In this document: piece after piece, positions 6,924-14,089 of the stretch
Layout: each line of letters begins with the position of its first letter
Position numbering within the stretch: the first letter of the stretch is position 1
Source: a bacterium
GTDB lineage: Bacteria; Chloroflexota; Dormibacteria; UBA8260; Bog-877
Direction of reading: 5' to 3'
Length of the DNA: 17,504 bases
Assembly: GCA_021802115.1 (NCBI GenBank)
Contig: JAKABA010000065.1
Coordinates: 1-17,504 of the forward strand
Made by a program: the position numbers and the translations under genes
Notes under the pieces: model-generated
What the model was told of the DNA's origin: nothing
Seen by the model: the letters and a program-made list of their open reading frames with translations, nothing else
Databases searched by the model: none

Positions 6924-8186
6924 ATGGCTGAAGCCCCGTCGCGCAGCCAGGCGCTGCGACTGGACGACGAGGATCCGATCGGCTGGGCCCGCGACCGCTT
7001 CCTGGTCCCCTCGGACCGGCCCATCTATCTGGACGGCAACTCCCTCGGCATGCTGCCCCGGCGTTCCCTGGAGCGGGTCGAGTCACTGCTGCGGGAGGAG
7101 TGGGGCCAGGGGCTGGTGCGATCCTGGGATTCCTGGATCCAGCTGCCCGCGCGGGTCGGCGATCTCCTGGGCGAGGCGCTTCTGGGAGCGGCCCCGGGGC
7201 AGACGGTGGTCAGTGACGCCACCACCGTGAACCTCTACAAGCTGGCCAGCGCGGCGCTGGACGCCCGTCCCGGGCGTTCCACCATCATCTCCGACCGCGC
7301 CAACTTCCCCACCGACCGGTATCTCCTCGAGGGGCTGGCGAGAGCCCGGGGGATGACCCTCCGGCTGGTCGACTTCCCTGAGGTGGACGGCCCCAGCGCG
7401 GCGGCCCTGGCGCCCCACCTGGACTCGGACACCGCCCTGGTTAGCCTGTCGCACGTCGACTACCGCTCCGGGGCGCTGGCGGACATGGGCAGCATCAATC
7501 AGGCGGTTCATGAGGTGGGAGCTCTGGCGCTCTGGGATCTCTGTCATTCCGTCGGCGCGGTGCCGGTGGCGCTGGATCGGGCCGGTACCGACCTGGCGGC
7601 CGGCTGCACCTACAAGTACCTGAACGGCGGACCGGGCTCGCCGGCCTTTCTGTACGTGCGCAGTGAGTTGCAGCGGTCCCTGCGGCAGCCGATCTGGGGC
7701 TGGTTCGGTCAGGTGGACCAGTTCGCCATGGGCCAGGGCTACAACCCGGTCGAGGGGATGGCCCGATTCCTGAGCGGCACTCCTCAGGTCGTGGGCATAG
7801 CCCTGGTGGAGGAGGGCGCCCGGCTGCTGGCGGAGATCGGGATCGACCGAATCCGGGCGAAGAGCATCGGCCTCACCGGATTCCTCATCGACTGCTTCAC
7901 CGCCTGGCTCGCCCCCCTGGGATTCGAGCTGATGACCCCGGGAGACCCTGGGCGCCGGGGGTCCCAGGTTTGCCTCGGCCACCCGGATGCCCGCCTGATC
8001 TGCCGCTCCCTGATCGAGGAGGGGTCGGTGGTGGCTGACTTCCGGGCCCCCGACCGGCTCCGGCTCGGACTGGCCGCCCCCACCACCAGGTTCGTCGACG
8101 TCCACGACGCCGCTTGGCGCATCAAGGAGGTGGCGGAGTCCGGGACCTACCTGGTGGACAAGCGGCCGCCTGCTCTTGGCAGCTGA
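6924..8186 (+). CDS. kynU: Kynureninase
   Basis: A 420-residue PLP-dependent enzyme that cleaves L-kynurenine to anthranilate and L-alanine (EC 3.7.1.3), or 3-hydroxykynurenine to 3-hydroxyanthranilate. Seen: IYLDGNSLGMLP near the N-terminus, SDATTVNLYK (phosphate-binding region), LSHVDYRSG, ALWDLCHSVGAVP (cofactor Asp), and CTYKYLNGGPGSPAF, in which Lys231 is the Schiff-base lysine. WGWFGQ and FLSGTPQV are also typical, and length matches the family. The ribosome-binding site before the ATG at 6924 is weak. No tryptophan dioxygenase or recognisable kynurenine formamidase gene lies in the window, so the pathway is incomplete locally. The nitrobindin-like gene precedes it, and the S9 peptidase gene converges on it with 11 bases between stops. 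Confidence 0.94.
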   Translation: MAEAPSRSQALRLDDEDPIGWARDRFLVPSDRPIYLDGNSLGMLPRRSLERVESLLREEWGQGLVRSWDSWIQLPARVGDLLGEALLGAAPGQTVVSDATTVNLYKLASAALDARPGRSTIISDRANFPTDRYLLEGLARARGMTLRLVDFPEVDGPSAAALAPHLDSDTALVSLSHVDYRSGALADMGSINQAVHEVGALALWDLCHSVGAVPVALDRAGTDLAAGCTYKYLNGGPGSPAFLYVRSELQRSLRQPIWGWFGQVDQFAMGQGYNPVEGMARFLSGTPQVVGIALVEEGARLLAEIGIDRIRAKSIGLTGFLIDCFTAWLAPLGFELMTPGDPGRRGSQVCLGHPDARLICRSLIEEGSVVADFRAPDRLRLGLAAPTTRFVDVHDAAWRIKEVAESGTYLVDKRPPALGS

Positions 8187-8202
8187 CCGAGCGTCCGTCA
8201 GC
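8182..8202. terminator. Inverted repeat at convergent gene ends (kynU / S9 peptidase)
   Basis: GCTGAC (8182-8187) and GTCAGC (8197-8202) are perfect inverted copies 9 bases apart. They contain the TGA of kynU (8184-8186) and the TGA of the convergent peptidase gene (8200-8198). The stem could act as a small bidirectional terminator, but no T-tract is present. Confidence 0.35.
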
Positions 8203-10000
8203 CGGGCGGTGCGAGGAACGGCTGGAGGAAGTCCAGAGCCTGGGCGGTCAGCGCCACGTCCTGCTCCACCACCATGGCACTGTGGCCCGCGGGGTAGTGA
8301 TGGAAGGTGACGGGCTTGCCCAGCTCCCGCATCCGCTGGACGTAGACCTCCACCTGGTGGTAGGGACAGCGGCTGTCGTTCTCCCCGGCCTGGATCAGAA
8401 CCGGGGCCCGCACCCGGTCCAGGTAGGTCATCGGTGAGCGCTCTCTGAAGAGCTCCGGGACCTCCAGCGGATCCCCCCCGAACAGGGCGCGGTCCATCGC
8501 CTGCAACGGCTCGGACTCCTCGAAGAAGGCGAGCTCGTAGTCGGCCACCGGGACCCTGGCCACCCCCGCCGCGAAAAGCTCCGGATGCCGGCCGAGTCCC
8601 AGCAGGGTGATGTAGCCTCCCCAGGAGGCACCCATCAGCACGATCCGTCCGGGGTCGGCGAGACCACGGGCAACCAGGTCGGCGACTCCGTGGACCACGT
8701 CCTCGACCTCCGGGAATCCCGGGTTGCCGTTGAGCAGGTCCATGTGCTCCCGTCCGTAGCCGGTGCTGCCGCGGTAGTTGGGAGCGGCCACCAGCAGGCC
8801 GTGGTCCACCAGGGCGGCCATCGCGGGGGAGTACGAGTCGTCCAGATGGGAGTGCGGGCCCCCGTGCACCCAAATCACGGTGGGATGTGGAGCCGGGCTG
8901 TTGGGTATGGCCAGGAAGCCGTGGATCGATCGCCCACCCTCGGTCTCGAAGCGCCAGCTCCGCAGCGCCGCCGCCCGTGGCGGCCGCCGCCCCGGGACCC
9001 GCATGACCTCATGCCCGTCGGGCAGTTCCAGCAGCCGGCCGGGTCGGGCCGCGCTGCCGCAGAGGGCCCAGATCCTCCCGTCGGGACGCACCGCGGCCTG
9101 GATGGTGCCGGTCGGCGCTGTCACCCGAGTCACCCGCATGTCATCCAGGCGGAGGCGCCAGAGGCGATGCCGACCCGCCAGGAGCTGCCGGAGCAGAAGC
9201 TCGTGGCCATCGGGAAACCAGTCGACCGCCTCAACCTCGCCACGAAGACCGGTCGGCAGCGCGCGGAGCCGGCGCTGCCGGGGCCACCAGAGGTAGGGGC
9301 GCGTGTGCCCCGGCTGGTCATCGTTCACGGCCACGCACGGCGCATCGGCGCCCGGCTGGAATCCTGCCGCGCTCAGGTGACGGGACCGCTTGGCCTCCAG
9401 CTCCCCGACCAGGCTGCCGTCTTCCGCGTCCAGCACCTTGAGGTCTGGGTGGATGGAGTCACCTTGGTCGGCGCTGGTGATGAGCGCGTAGCGGTCATCG
9501 AGACTCATGGCCACCGCCATCGTCTCCTGGGGCTGGTGCAGGATTCGCCGGTGATCCCCGTTGGTGCCGGTGACGAAGACCGAGAAGCCCGAGTTGTCAG
9601 CGAGCCCCACCAGGGCTCGCCTGCCCCCCCACACCAGGCCGCACTCCCAGCTGGGCGGAGCTCCCGGGATGAGCTCCGCCGCCCCTCCACTGGGGAAGCG
9701 CTCGATCCGCCAGTGGCCCAGCTCATCCCCGGTCTCGTCGTCAAACCAGATCACATGTTCGCCGTCAGGGCTGATGTCAGCACTGCGGTTGCCAACGGCT
9801 CCCTTGGTCAGGCGCCGGTGCCTGCCCACCGCCATATCCCACGTCCAGCCCTGCCAGCTACCCCCTCGGGAGGAGCTGTACACCACCCGTTCCGGCTGCT
9901 CCCGGGCCCATCTGGGCATGTCCAGCCTCGGCCCGCGAAAGCGGCGCTCCCAAAGTGGGATCGGTGCCGTTCCGGACGCCGCATCCGACCGAGCAGCCAT
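8198..10000 (-). CDS. S9 family serine peptidase (prolyl oligopeptidase / acylaminoacyl-peptidase type)
   Basis: A 600-residue protein with an N-terminal WD40-like beta-propeller (about 20-330) and a C-terminal alpha/beta-hydrolase domain (about 350-600). The propeller shows blade-like repeats such as ADISPDGEHVIWFDD and AVDWFPDGHELLL. The hydrolase has HGGPHSH (oxyanion region), NYRGSTGYG, the nucleophile motif GASWGGY (Ser459), AGENDSRCP (Asp542) and YPAGHSAM (His573), so the catalytic triad is complete. Such enzymes cut short peptides or N-acylated peptides in the cytoplasm, and no signal peptide is seen. A good ribosome-binding site, GGGAGGTG, precedes the ATG. It lies 80 bases downstream of the FTR1 permease on the same strand and could be read through from it. 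Other S9-type hydrolase activities are possible. Confidence 0.92.
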   Translation of the reverse strand: MAARSDAASGTAPIPLWERRFRGPRLDMPRWAREQPERVVYSSSRGGSWQGWTWDMAVGRHRRLTKGAVGNRSADISPDGEHVIWFDDETGDELGHWRIERFPSGGAAELIPGAPPSWECGLVWGGRRALVGLADNSGFSVFVTGTNGDHRRILHQPQETMAVAMSLDDRYALITSADQGDSIHPDLKVLDAEDGSLVGELEAKRSRHLSAAGFQPGADAPCVAVNDDQPGHTRPYLWWPRQRRLRALPTGLRGEVEAVDWFPDGHELLLRQLLAGRHRLWRLRLDDMRVTRVTAPTGTIQAAVRPDGRIWALCGSAARPGRLLELPDGHEVMRVPGRRPPRAAALRSWRFETEGGRSIHGFLAIPNSPAPHPTVIWVHGGPHSHLDDSYSPAMAALVDHGLLVAAPNYRGSTGYGREHMDLLNGNPGFPEVEDVVHGVADLVARGLADPGRIVLMGASWGGYITLLGLGRHPELFAAGVARVPVADYELAFFEESEPLQAMDRALFGGDPLEVPELFRERSPMTYLDRVRAPVLIQAGENDSRCPYHQVEVYVQRMRELGKPVTFHHYPAGHSAMVVEQDVALTAQALDFLQPFLAPPG

Positions 10001-10080
10001 GAGTCACCTCCCAACTCCTTGTCAAGCAGCCGTGGCGCCGGTCACCGGCCCGGACCGCGACCCAAGTCCCGGGAAGAAGT

Positions 10081-10962
10081 TTAGGAAGTGACCGCGCCGG
10101 CCGGCGGGGGAGCCGACATCCTGGCCCGATGAGGTCGCCCGGAGATCCAGAAGAATCCGCCCACCGCGGCCAGCACGTAGGCCAGGTAGACGATCACCTG
10201 GAGCCCGGTCGGCTGGGCGGCGTAGCCGAGGAAGGTGTGCAGGATGTCGCCCAGAGCTCCCGCCTCACCCACCACCGCCGAGCTGTTCCAGAGCGGGTGG
10301 CTCAAGACCGGGAGCCAGCCCAGCTGCTGAAGATTCTCGACCGCATCCGCCAGCAGGCCGGCCGCGAACAGCATCAGCAGGGTGCCGACCACCTGGAAGA
10401 ACCTGCCCAGGTTGAGGCGGTGCCCCAAGCGGTAGATGGCGACGGCGATCATGAGCGCTCCCAGCGCACCCAGAACCGCGCCCAGGGCGGCGGCCGGGAT
10501 CGAGGCGGCGAAGTTGGCATGGGCGGTGGACGCGGCGAAGAAGATCGCGAGGGTGAAGACGACCGTCTCCAGCCCCTCCCGGCCGACCGCCTGAAAGGCG
10601 ACCAGGGCCAGGCTCCAGCGCGCTCCCCTGCCCATCGCGGAGTCGGCCTTGGCCCGCAACTCGGCGGACAGTGACCGGGCGTGCGAGTGCATCCAGAAGG
10701 TCATGTAGGTCAGGACGGCGGAGGCCAGCAGAAACGTGCCGGTCTCGAAGATCGTCTGCACCCGCGAACCCTCGTAGGTGTGGATCACGAGGAAGGCCGC
10801 GGCTCCGCCGCCGAAGGCCAAGACCAGGGCTGCGGCGACTCCGAGGTAGACGTCCTGGAAGTGCTGGCGGTGACCGCTGCGGGCCAGATAGGCCAGCAGG
10901 ATGGCCACGATCATGCTCGCTTCCACACCTTCGCGTAGGAAAATGACGAAGGTGGGCAGCAA
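10081..10962 (-). CDS. FTR1 family high-affinity iron permease
   Basis: A 293-residue integral membrane protein with about seven hydrophobic segments. It has the two iron-binding RExxE motifs of FTR1/EfeU permeases: REGVE at residues 10-14 and REGLE at 128-132. The family carries ferric or ferrous iron across the cytoplasmic membrane. The start is a TTG at 10962 in the reading LPTFVIFLREGVEAS, preceded by GAGGAGG at an 8-base spacing, which decides the start. Genes for the usual EfeO or EfeB partners are not adjacent; an S9 peptidase follows instead. A DtxR-family regulator gene is divergent, with DtxR-box-like sequences between the two, so iron control is likely (inference). Confidence 0.93.
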   Translation of the reverse strand: MLPTFVIFLREGVEASMIVAILLAYLARSGHRQHFQDVYLGVAAALVLAFGGGAAAFLVIHTYEGSRVQTIFETGTFLLASAVLTYMTFWMHSHARSLSAELRAKADSAMGRGARWSLALVAFQAVGREGLETVVFTLAIFFAASTAHANFAASIPAAALGAVLGALGALMIAVAIYRLGHRLNLGRFFQVVGTLLMLFAAGLLADAVENLQQLGWLPVLSHPLWNSSAVVGEAGALGDILHTFLGYAAQPTGLQVIVYLAYVLAAVGGFFWISGRPHRARMSAPPPAGAVTS

Positions 10963-11009
10963 CCGTGGATCCTCCTCGAGCAGATACCAACAAAGGCGGT
11001 GCGGCCAGC

Positions 11010-11018
11010 GGTTAGCCT
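11010..11018. promoter_or_regulatory. DtxR-box-like half site
   Basis: GGTTAGCCT matches all nine bases of the central and left part of the DtxR/IdeR consensus (TTAGGTTAGCCTAACCTAA); the right half is not conserved. It sits about 48 bases upstream of the FTR1 start, in the intergenic region shared with the regulator gene. Confidence 0.4.
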
Positions 11019-11033
11019 CGGCGCACCGGATGC

Positions 11034-11052
11034 TTAGCAGAGCCTAAGACTA
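11034..11052. promoter_or_regulatory. DtxR-family operator candidate
   Basis: TTAGCAGAGCCTAAGACTA matches about 12 of 19 positions of the DtxR/IdeR consensus, including TTAG at the left and AGCCTAA in the centre. It also forms an imperfect CTTAG...CTAAG inverted repeat. It lies 13 bases before the GTG of the DtxR-family gene and 71 bases before the FTR1 start, so one bound site could control both genes. Confidence 0.5.
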
Positions 11053-11065
11053 GAGGGCTAAATCC

Positions 11066-11833
11066 GTGCCGTCAAGTCGGAATTCGGTGCCGGACCTGTC
11101 AGCGGTCTCCGCCCGCTACCTCGAGGCGATCTACTACATGGCCCATGAGGGGGAGCCCGTCCGACCGTCGCGGCTGGCGGAGTGGTTGGGCGTTCAGGCT
11201 CCCACCGTCACCGGGGTGGTCCAGCGCATGCGTGACCGCGGCTACCTGGTCATCCAGCCCGATCGCAGCCTGTCCCTGACCGAAGTGGGGGAGGCGGCGG
11301 CCGCCGACATCGTGCGCCGGCACCGGGTGGTGGAGCGTTGGCTGGCGGATGAGATGGGCCTCGATTGGGCGGCGGCCGATCATGAGGCCGGCCGCATCGC
11401 CCAGTTCTTCTCAGCTGACCTGGTGGGCCGGCTCTTCGAGCGGCTGGGGAGACCGACCACCTGTCCCCACGGCAACGAGATCCCCGGCGCCGGCTGTCCC
11501 CCGCGGGAGCTGGTCTCCCTGGCCGAGCTTGGCCCCGGAGTGGTGGCGCCGATCGCGCGCATCTCGGAGGTGGCCGAGCACGAGGCGCCGCAGCTGCTGC
11601 GCCTGCTCGACCAGGAGGGCCTGCACCTGGGGGAGATGGTCGGCGTGCATCGTTCCGCCGGTGCCGGCGCCATCACCGTGGCCCGCGCCCGCCGTCACAC
11701 CTCCCTTGGCCTGGCGGCCGCCCGCGCGGTGTGGGTCGATGTCAGTCAGAGTCTTCCGGAGGTTCGAAGGGGGCGTGCAGCCGGTGCAGAAACTCCACGT
11801 ACTCAGCCTCCGGAAGCCATTCCTCGGTTCTGA
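11066..11833 (+). CDS. DtxR/IdeR/MntR-family transcriptional regulator, unusual metal site
   Basis: A 255-residue DNA-binding regulator. Residues 12-75 form the winged helix (YLEAIYYMAHEGEPVRPSRL, then the recognition region APTVTGVVQRMRDRGY), followed by a dimerisation domain (about 76-145) and a C-terminal SH3-like region (about 155-230). Aligned by eye with DtxR, the ancillary-site residues His79, Glu83, Glu170 and Gln173 are kept (His86, Glu90, Glu173, Gln176), and His98 is replaced by Asp105 with a His next to it. The primary-site Met10, Cys102, Glu105 and His106 become Arg17, Gly109, Ala112 and Gln113. GTG start, no clear ribosome-binding site. The last 30 residues overlap the convergent small-membrane-protein gene and are low-complexity. 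Likely regulator of the divergent FTR1 gene and of itself. Confidence 0.88.
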   Translation: MPSSRNSVPDLSAVSARYLEAIYYMAHEGEPVRPSRLAEWLGVQAPTVTGVVQRMRDRGYLVIQPDRSLSLTEVGEAAAADIVRRHRVVERWLADEMGLDWAAADHEAGRIAQFFSADLVGRLFERLGRPTTCPHGNEIPGAGCPPRELVSLAELGPGVVAPIARISEVAEHEAPQLLRLLDQEGLHLGEMVGVHRSAGAGAITVARARRHTSLGLAAARAVWVDVSQSLPEVRRGRAAGAETPRTQPPEAIPRF

Positions 11834-12065
11834 GTTCGCCACTTCGAAACCATGCGTAGCTCATCGCGACCGCTCCTCCCAGGAGGACGAAGGCCGCCAG
11901 GTTGGCAAGCGAAAAGCTCCTGGTGAAAACGGGGACAACCACGAGCCCGATTCCGACGGCGGCGTAGACCGCCCAGACCGCGCGTTCGGTGCGGGTGAGC
12001 CGGGGCACTGGTGGAATCGCCTGCTCGCCGTCGTCTTCCGGGGGTCCCTCGGGTGGGGAGGTCAC
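11742..12065 (-). CDS. Small two-helix membrane protein of unknown function
   Basis: A 107-residue protein with a Pro- and acid-rich N-terminus (about 1-20), a basic turn (RLTRTERAVW) and two hydrophobic segments, about 28-47 (AVWAVYAAVGIGLVVVPVF) and 53-69 (LANLAAFVLLGGAVAMSYAW). An acidic C-terminal tail ends PFEPPEDSD. The layout suggests a small inner-membrane protein, and I do not recognise a family. The start is GTG at 12065 with GGAG almost touching it. The 3' end overlaps the tail of the convergent DtxR-family gene by 92 bases, so one of the two reading frames may be annotated too long; the membrane protein looks the more coherent across the overlap. Confidence 0.65.
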   Translation of the reverse strand: MTSPPEGPPEDDGEQAIPPVPRLTRTERAVWAVYAAVGIGLVVVPVFTRSFSLANLAAFVLLGGAVAMSYAWFRSGELRTEEWLPEAEYVEFLHRLHAPFEPPEDSD

Positions 12066-12124
12066 CTCCGCATCCTAACGATCCTGCGGCCATGCGTGGG
12101 GCTCGCCCGAGCAGGGCGCTGAGG

Positions 12125-12200
12125 CTGCTTCATTCCGAGAAACTTCTTCTATTCTTCAAGCTTGACTTGACATATTGTGCTGAATTGAGGAAAGATGTGC
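12125..12200 (+). promoter_or_regulatory. AT-rich promoter region of the DUF4097-like/DUF2089 pair
   Basis: This short block is strikingly AT-rich compared with its GC-rich surroundings. It contains overlapping TTGACT (12162-12167) and TTGACA (12167-12172) hexamers followed by TATTGT (12173-12178). The hexamers are too close together for a single standard -35/-10 pair, so the exact promoter is unclear. GAGGAA (12187-12192) just before the GTG start serves as ribosome-binding site. Confidence 0.45.
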
Positions 12201-12202
12201 GC

Positions 12203-12979
12203 GTGGCAAACGAAGAAGCGATCCAGGAGCTCCTGAAGCAGGTGGCGGCGGGAACGATATCCCCGGAGGAGGCGGCCGCTCGGGTGGCCCAGATGCAGCA
12301 GACGGCCGTCGCACTCCAAGAGCAACCGGTGGGCAGGATCCGGGTGACCGGGCTGGTGCATCCGACCAAGATCGTTGGCGATCCCCAGATCAAGGACGCG
12401 GTGGTGCAGGGACCCCACCGCGCCGCCCGTGATGGCGACGCCATGGTGATAACCGGGATGCCCTCGGACGAGGACGGCGGCTGGTTCTCCTTCCGCTGGC
12501 CGGACCGGCTTCCGTTCGGGCAGGGCGCGTCCGGTGGCCCGCTGCGGCCGGTTCTGATCCGCATGAACCCCGGTCTTCCCTTGGAGGTGGAGATGGCCGC
12601 GGGGCTACTCACGGTGGAGGGGGTCCGGGGCCCCATCCGGGCGGACATCCAGGCCGGCAGCGCCAAGGTGGAGGGCTTCTCCCAGCCCATCGACCTCAAC
12701 GTCACCTGGGGCACCGTGTCGGTGCGTGGTCTTTTGGACGCGGGGAGTTCCCGCATCCGGTGCGAGGCGGGCACGGTCAAGGTCCGGCTGGAGGCCGGGT
12801 CCAGCGTCAGGGTGGTGGCGCGCAGCACCCTGGGCAAGATCTCGCTTCCGGGTGACCCCCCCGGCTTGGTCGAGGGGTGGACGATGGGCGGCGAGGTGCA
12901 CGAGAAGGTGATCGGGGCCGGGACCGCGCGCCTGGACATAGAAGCCACCACCGGGGCGGTATGGGTGGAGGAGGGGTGA
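12203..12979 (+). CDS. YvlB/DUF4097-like protein: SHOCT-like helical hairpin plus beta-repeat domain
   Basis: A 258-residue protein. Residues 4-31 form an amphipathic helical hairpin (ELLKQVAAGTISPEEAAARV) like the N-terminal domain of YvlB-type proteins. From about 125 to the end come short repeating beta units (LLTVEGVRGPIRADIQAGSA, LNVTWGTVSVRGLL, SSRIRCEAGTVKVRLEAGSS), as in the DUF4097 right-handed beta-helix family. No signal peptide or membrane segment is visible, so a cytoplasmic scaffold-like role is possible; the function is not known. GAGGAA precedes the GTG at 12203 by about 10 bases; an in-frame GTG at 12197 is the alternative start. The stop overlaps the start of the next gene (GTGA), so the two products are made in a coupled way. 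Confidence 0.72.
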   Translation: MANEEAIQELLKQVAAGTISPEEAAARVAQMQQTAVALQEQPVGRIRVTGLVHPTKIVGDPQIKDAVVQGPHRAARDGDAMVITGMPSDEDGGWFSFRWPDRLPFGQGASGGPLRPVLIRMNPGLPLEVEMAAGLLTVEGVRGPIRADIQAGSAKVEGFSQPIDLNVTWGTVSVRGLLDAGSSRIRCEAGTVKVRLEAGSSVRVVARSTLGKISLPGDPPGLVEGWTMGGEVHEKVIGAGTARLDIEATTGAVWVEEG

Positions 12980-13350
12980 TCGAGCGGCGGCCACCCCGGG
13001 CGTGCCCGGTGTGCGGGGAGATCCTGCGCGTGACCCGCCTCAGCTGTCGCGAGTGCGGCACCGAGCTGTCGGGTGACTTCGAATCATGTGAGTTCTGCTC
13101 CCTGAGCGCCGACGACCGCGCGGTGCTGAAGATATTTCTCAGCTCGCGGGGCAACATGAAGGCGCTCGAGCGCCAGCTCGGAGTCAGCTATCCCACCGCT
13201 CGAGCCCGCCTCGACGCGGTCCTCAACCGCCTGGGCATCGACCTGGGTCCAGCACCGGCGCCGGAGAGCCCCCTGGATCTGCTGCAGGCGGTCGCCCGCG
13301 GCGATGTGGATGTCGCCGACGCCGCCCGGAGGCTCCTGGAGCAGTCCTGA
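12976..13350 (+). CDS. DUF2089-family zinc-ribbon/HTH protein
   Basis: A 124-residue protein. Residues 9-30 form a zinc ribbon with two CxxC pairs (CPVCG, then CRECG); a further Cys pair (CEFC) follows. The middle carries GNMKALERQLGVSYPTARAR, a helix-turn-helix typical of DUF2089 proteins and suggestive of DNA binding or sigma-factor-like contact. The C-terminal 101-123 (DLLQAVARGDVDVADAARRL) resembles the helical hairpin at the start of the preceding protein. GTG at 12976 is chosen because it overlaps the previous stop (GTGA) and has a strong purine-rich GGTGGAGGAGGG just before it; ATG at 12961 is the alternative. The stop lies 10 bases from that of the convergent PCP_red gene. Role probably regulatory, unproven. 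Confidence 0.85.
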   Translation: MIERRPPRACPVCGEILRVTRLSCRECGTELSGDFESCEFCSLSADDRAVLKIFLSSRGNMKALERQLGVSYPTARARLDAVLNRLGIDLGPAPAPESPLDLLQAVARGDVDVADAARRLLEQS

Positions 13351-13360
13351 CCGGACGGGA

Positions 13361-14089
13361 TCAACGAAAGCCGTAGAGGCCCTCGTGGAAGTCCCCGGTC
13401 GTGGACCACCGCTGGATGACCCGGTCGACCACCTCGTCGTCGATGACCTCCACCCCGTCCTGGCGGGCGTTCCCCTCCACGGCCTCCAGGACCTGTCCCT
13501 TGACGAAGTCCGGGATCCGCTCGAAGCGGCGGAGCGCGGCATCGGTCCAGGGCAGGCCGTCCCTGTGGCGGTCCTGGATCCGGTGGGAGACCTCGCCCCA
13601 CATCTGGTACTTCACCTCCATGATCTCGGGGGTGATCGTGGTCCCCAGCCCGTGCTTGTGGGCGGTCCATTCCACCCGCCACCGGGTCAGCTCCCGGCAG
13701 AACTCGGGAACCTCCGCCAGCCGCTGCTCGGCCTCCGGTGTCCAGGTGAACTGCGGCAGGTTCCCTCGGTCGCTGAGGGGATGGCCGTAGCCGAGCTTCT
13801 TGCCCAGGCTCTGGATGAAAGCGCTGCCGATCTCGTCCACACCCTTGCGCTGGGCGCGCTGCTCGGCCGCCCTGACCGCCATCTCCTGCGCCCGTTCGGG
13901 GGCCAGGTGGCTGCGGGGCGCCCCCTCCCTCGCTCTGCGCATCGCCTCGACGTGAGCCTCCATGTCCCACCCGGCCGAGGCGTGGTCATGAGGCACCGGA
14001 CACTGGCCCTGGGCTCCTCCGGGCCCGCCGGCAGCTGAATCCGCCGCCGCGCCGGGGAAGGGGCACCTGGGCCCGTCCTGCTCCGTCAC
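13361..14089 (-). CDS. Protein with two PCP-reductase-like (PCP_red) domains
   Basis: A 242-residue soluble protein. The N-terminal 40 residues are Gly/Ala-rich with CPFPG and CPVPHDH. A helical Arg/Glu-rich linker follows. Two copies of a PCP_red-like domain come next: FTWTPEAEQRLAEVPEF...TTITPEIMEVKYQMW (about 135-185) and LPWTDAALRRFERIPDF...VEVIDDEVVDRVIQRW (about 190-230). This domain (PF08369 type) is known from the C-terminus of the BchB/ChlB subunit of dark protochlorophyllide reductase and also occurs in non-photosynthetic redox proteins. No nitrogenase-like core is present, so chlorophyll synthesis is not implied. GTG at 14089 is chosen: it overlaps the marR stop (GTGA) and has GGAGGAGGG before it. 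Function unknown; context suggests redox stress. Confidence 0.75.
   Translation of the reverse strand: MTEQDGPRCPFPGAAADSAAGGPGGAQGQCPVPHDHASAGWDMEAHVEAMRRAREGAPRSHLAPERAQEMAVRAAEQRAQRKGVDEIGSAFIQSLGKKLGYGHPLSDRGNLPQFTWTPEAEQRLAEVPEFCRELTRWRVEWTAHKHGLGTTITPEIMEVKYQMWGEVSHRIQDRHRDGLPWTDAALRRFERIPDFVKGQVLEAVEGNARQDGVEVIDDEVVDRVIQRWSTTGDFHEGLYGFR

Noticed and set aside
7083..8873. 596-residue minus-strand frame over kynU and the end of the S9 gene
   Set aside because: It spans two genes with strong family motifs in other frames and its translation has no recognisable domain.
8585..10084. 499-residue plus-strand frame over the S9 peptidase gene
   Set aside because: Antisense shadow; the minus strand has the full Ser-Asp-His triad and a good ribosome-binding site.
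13361..14089. Chlorophyll or bacteriochlorophyll biosynthesis gene
   Set aside because: Only the small PCP_red-like domains are present; the nitrogenase-like catalytic parts of BchB/ChlB and any other pigment gene are absent.
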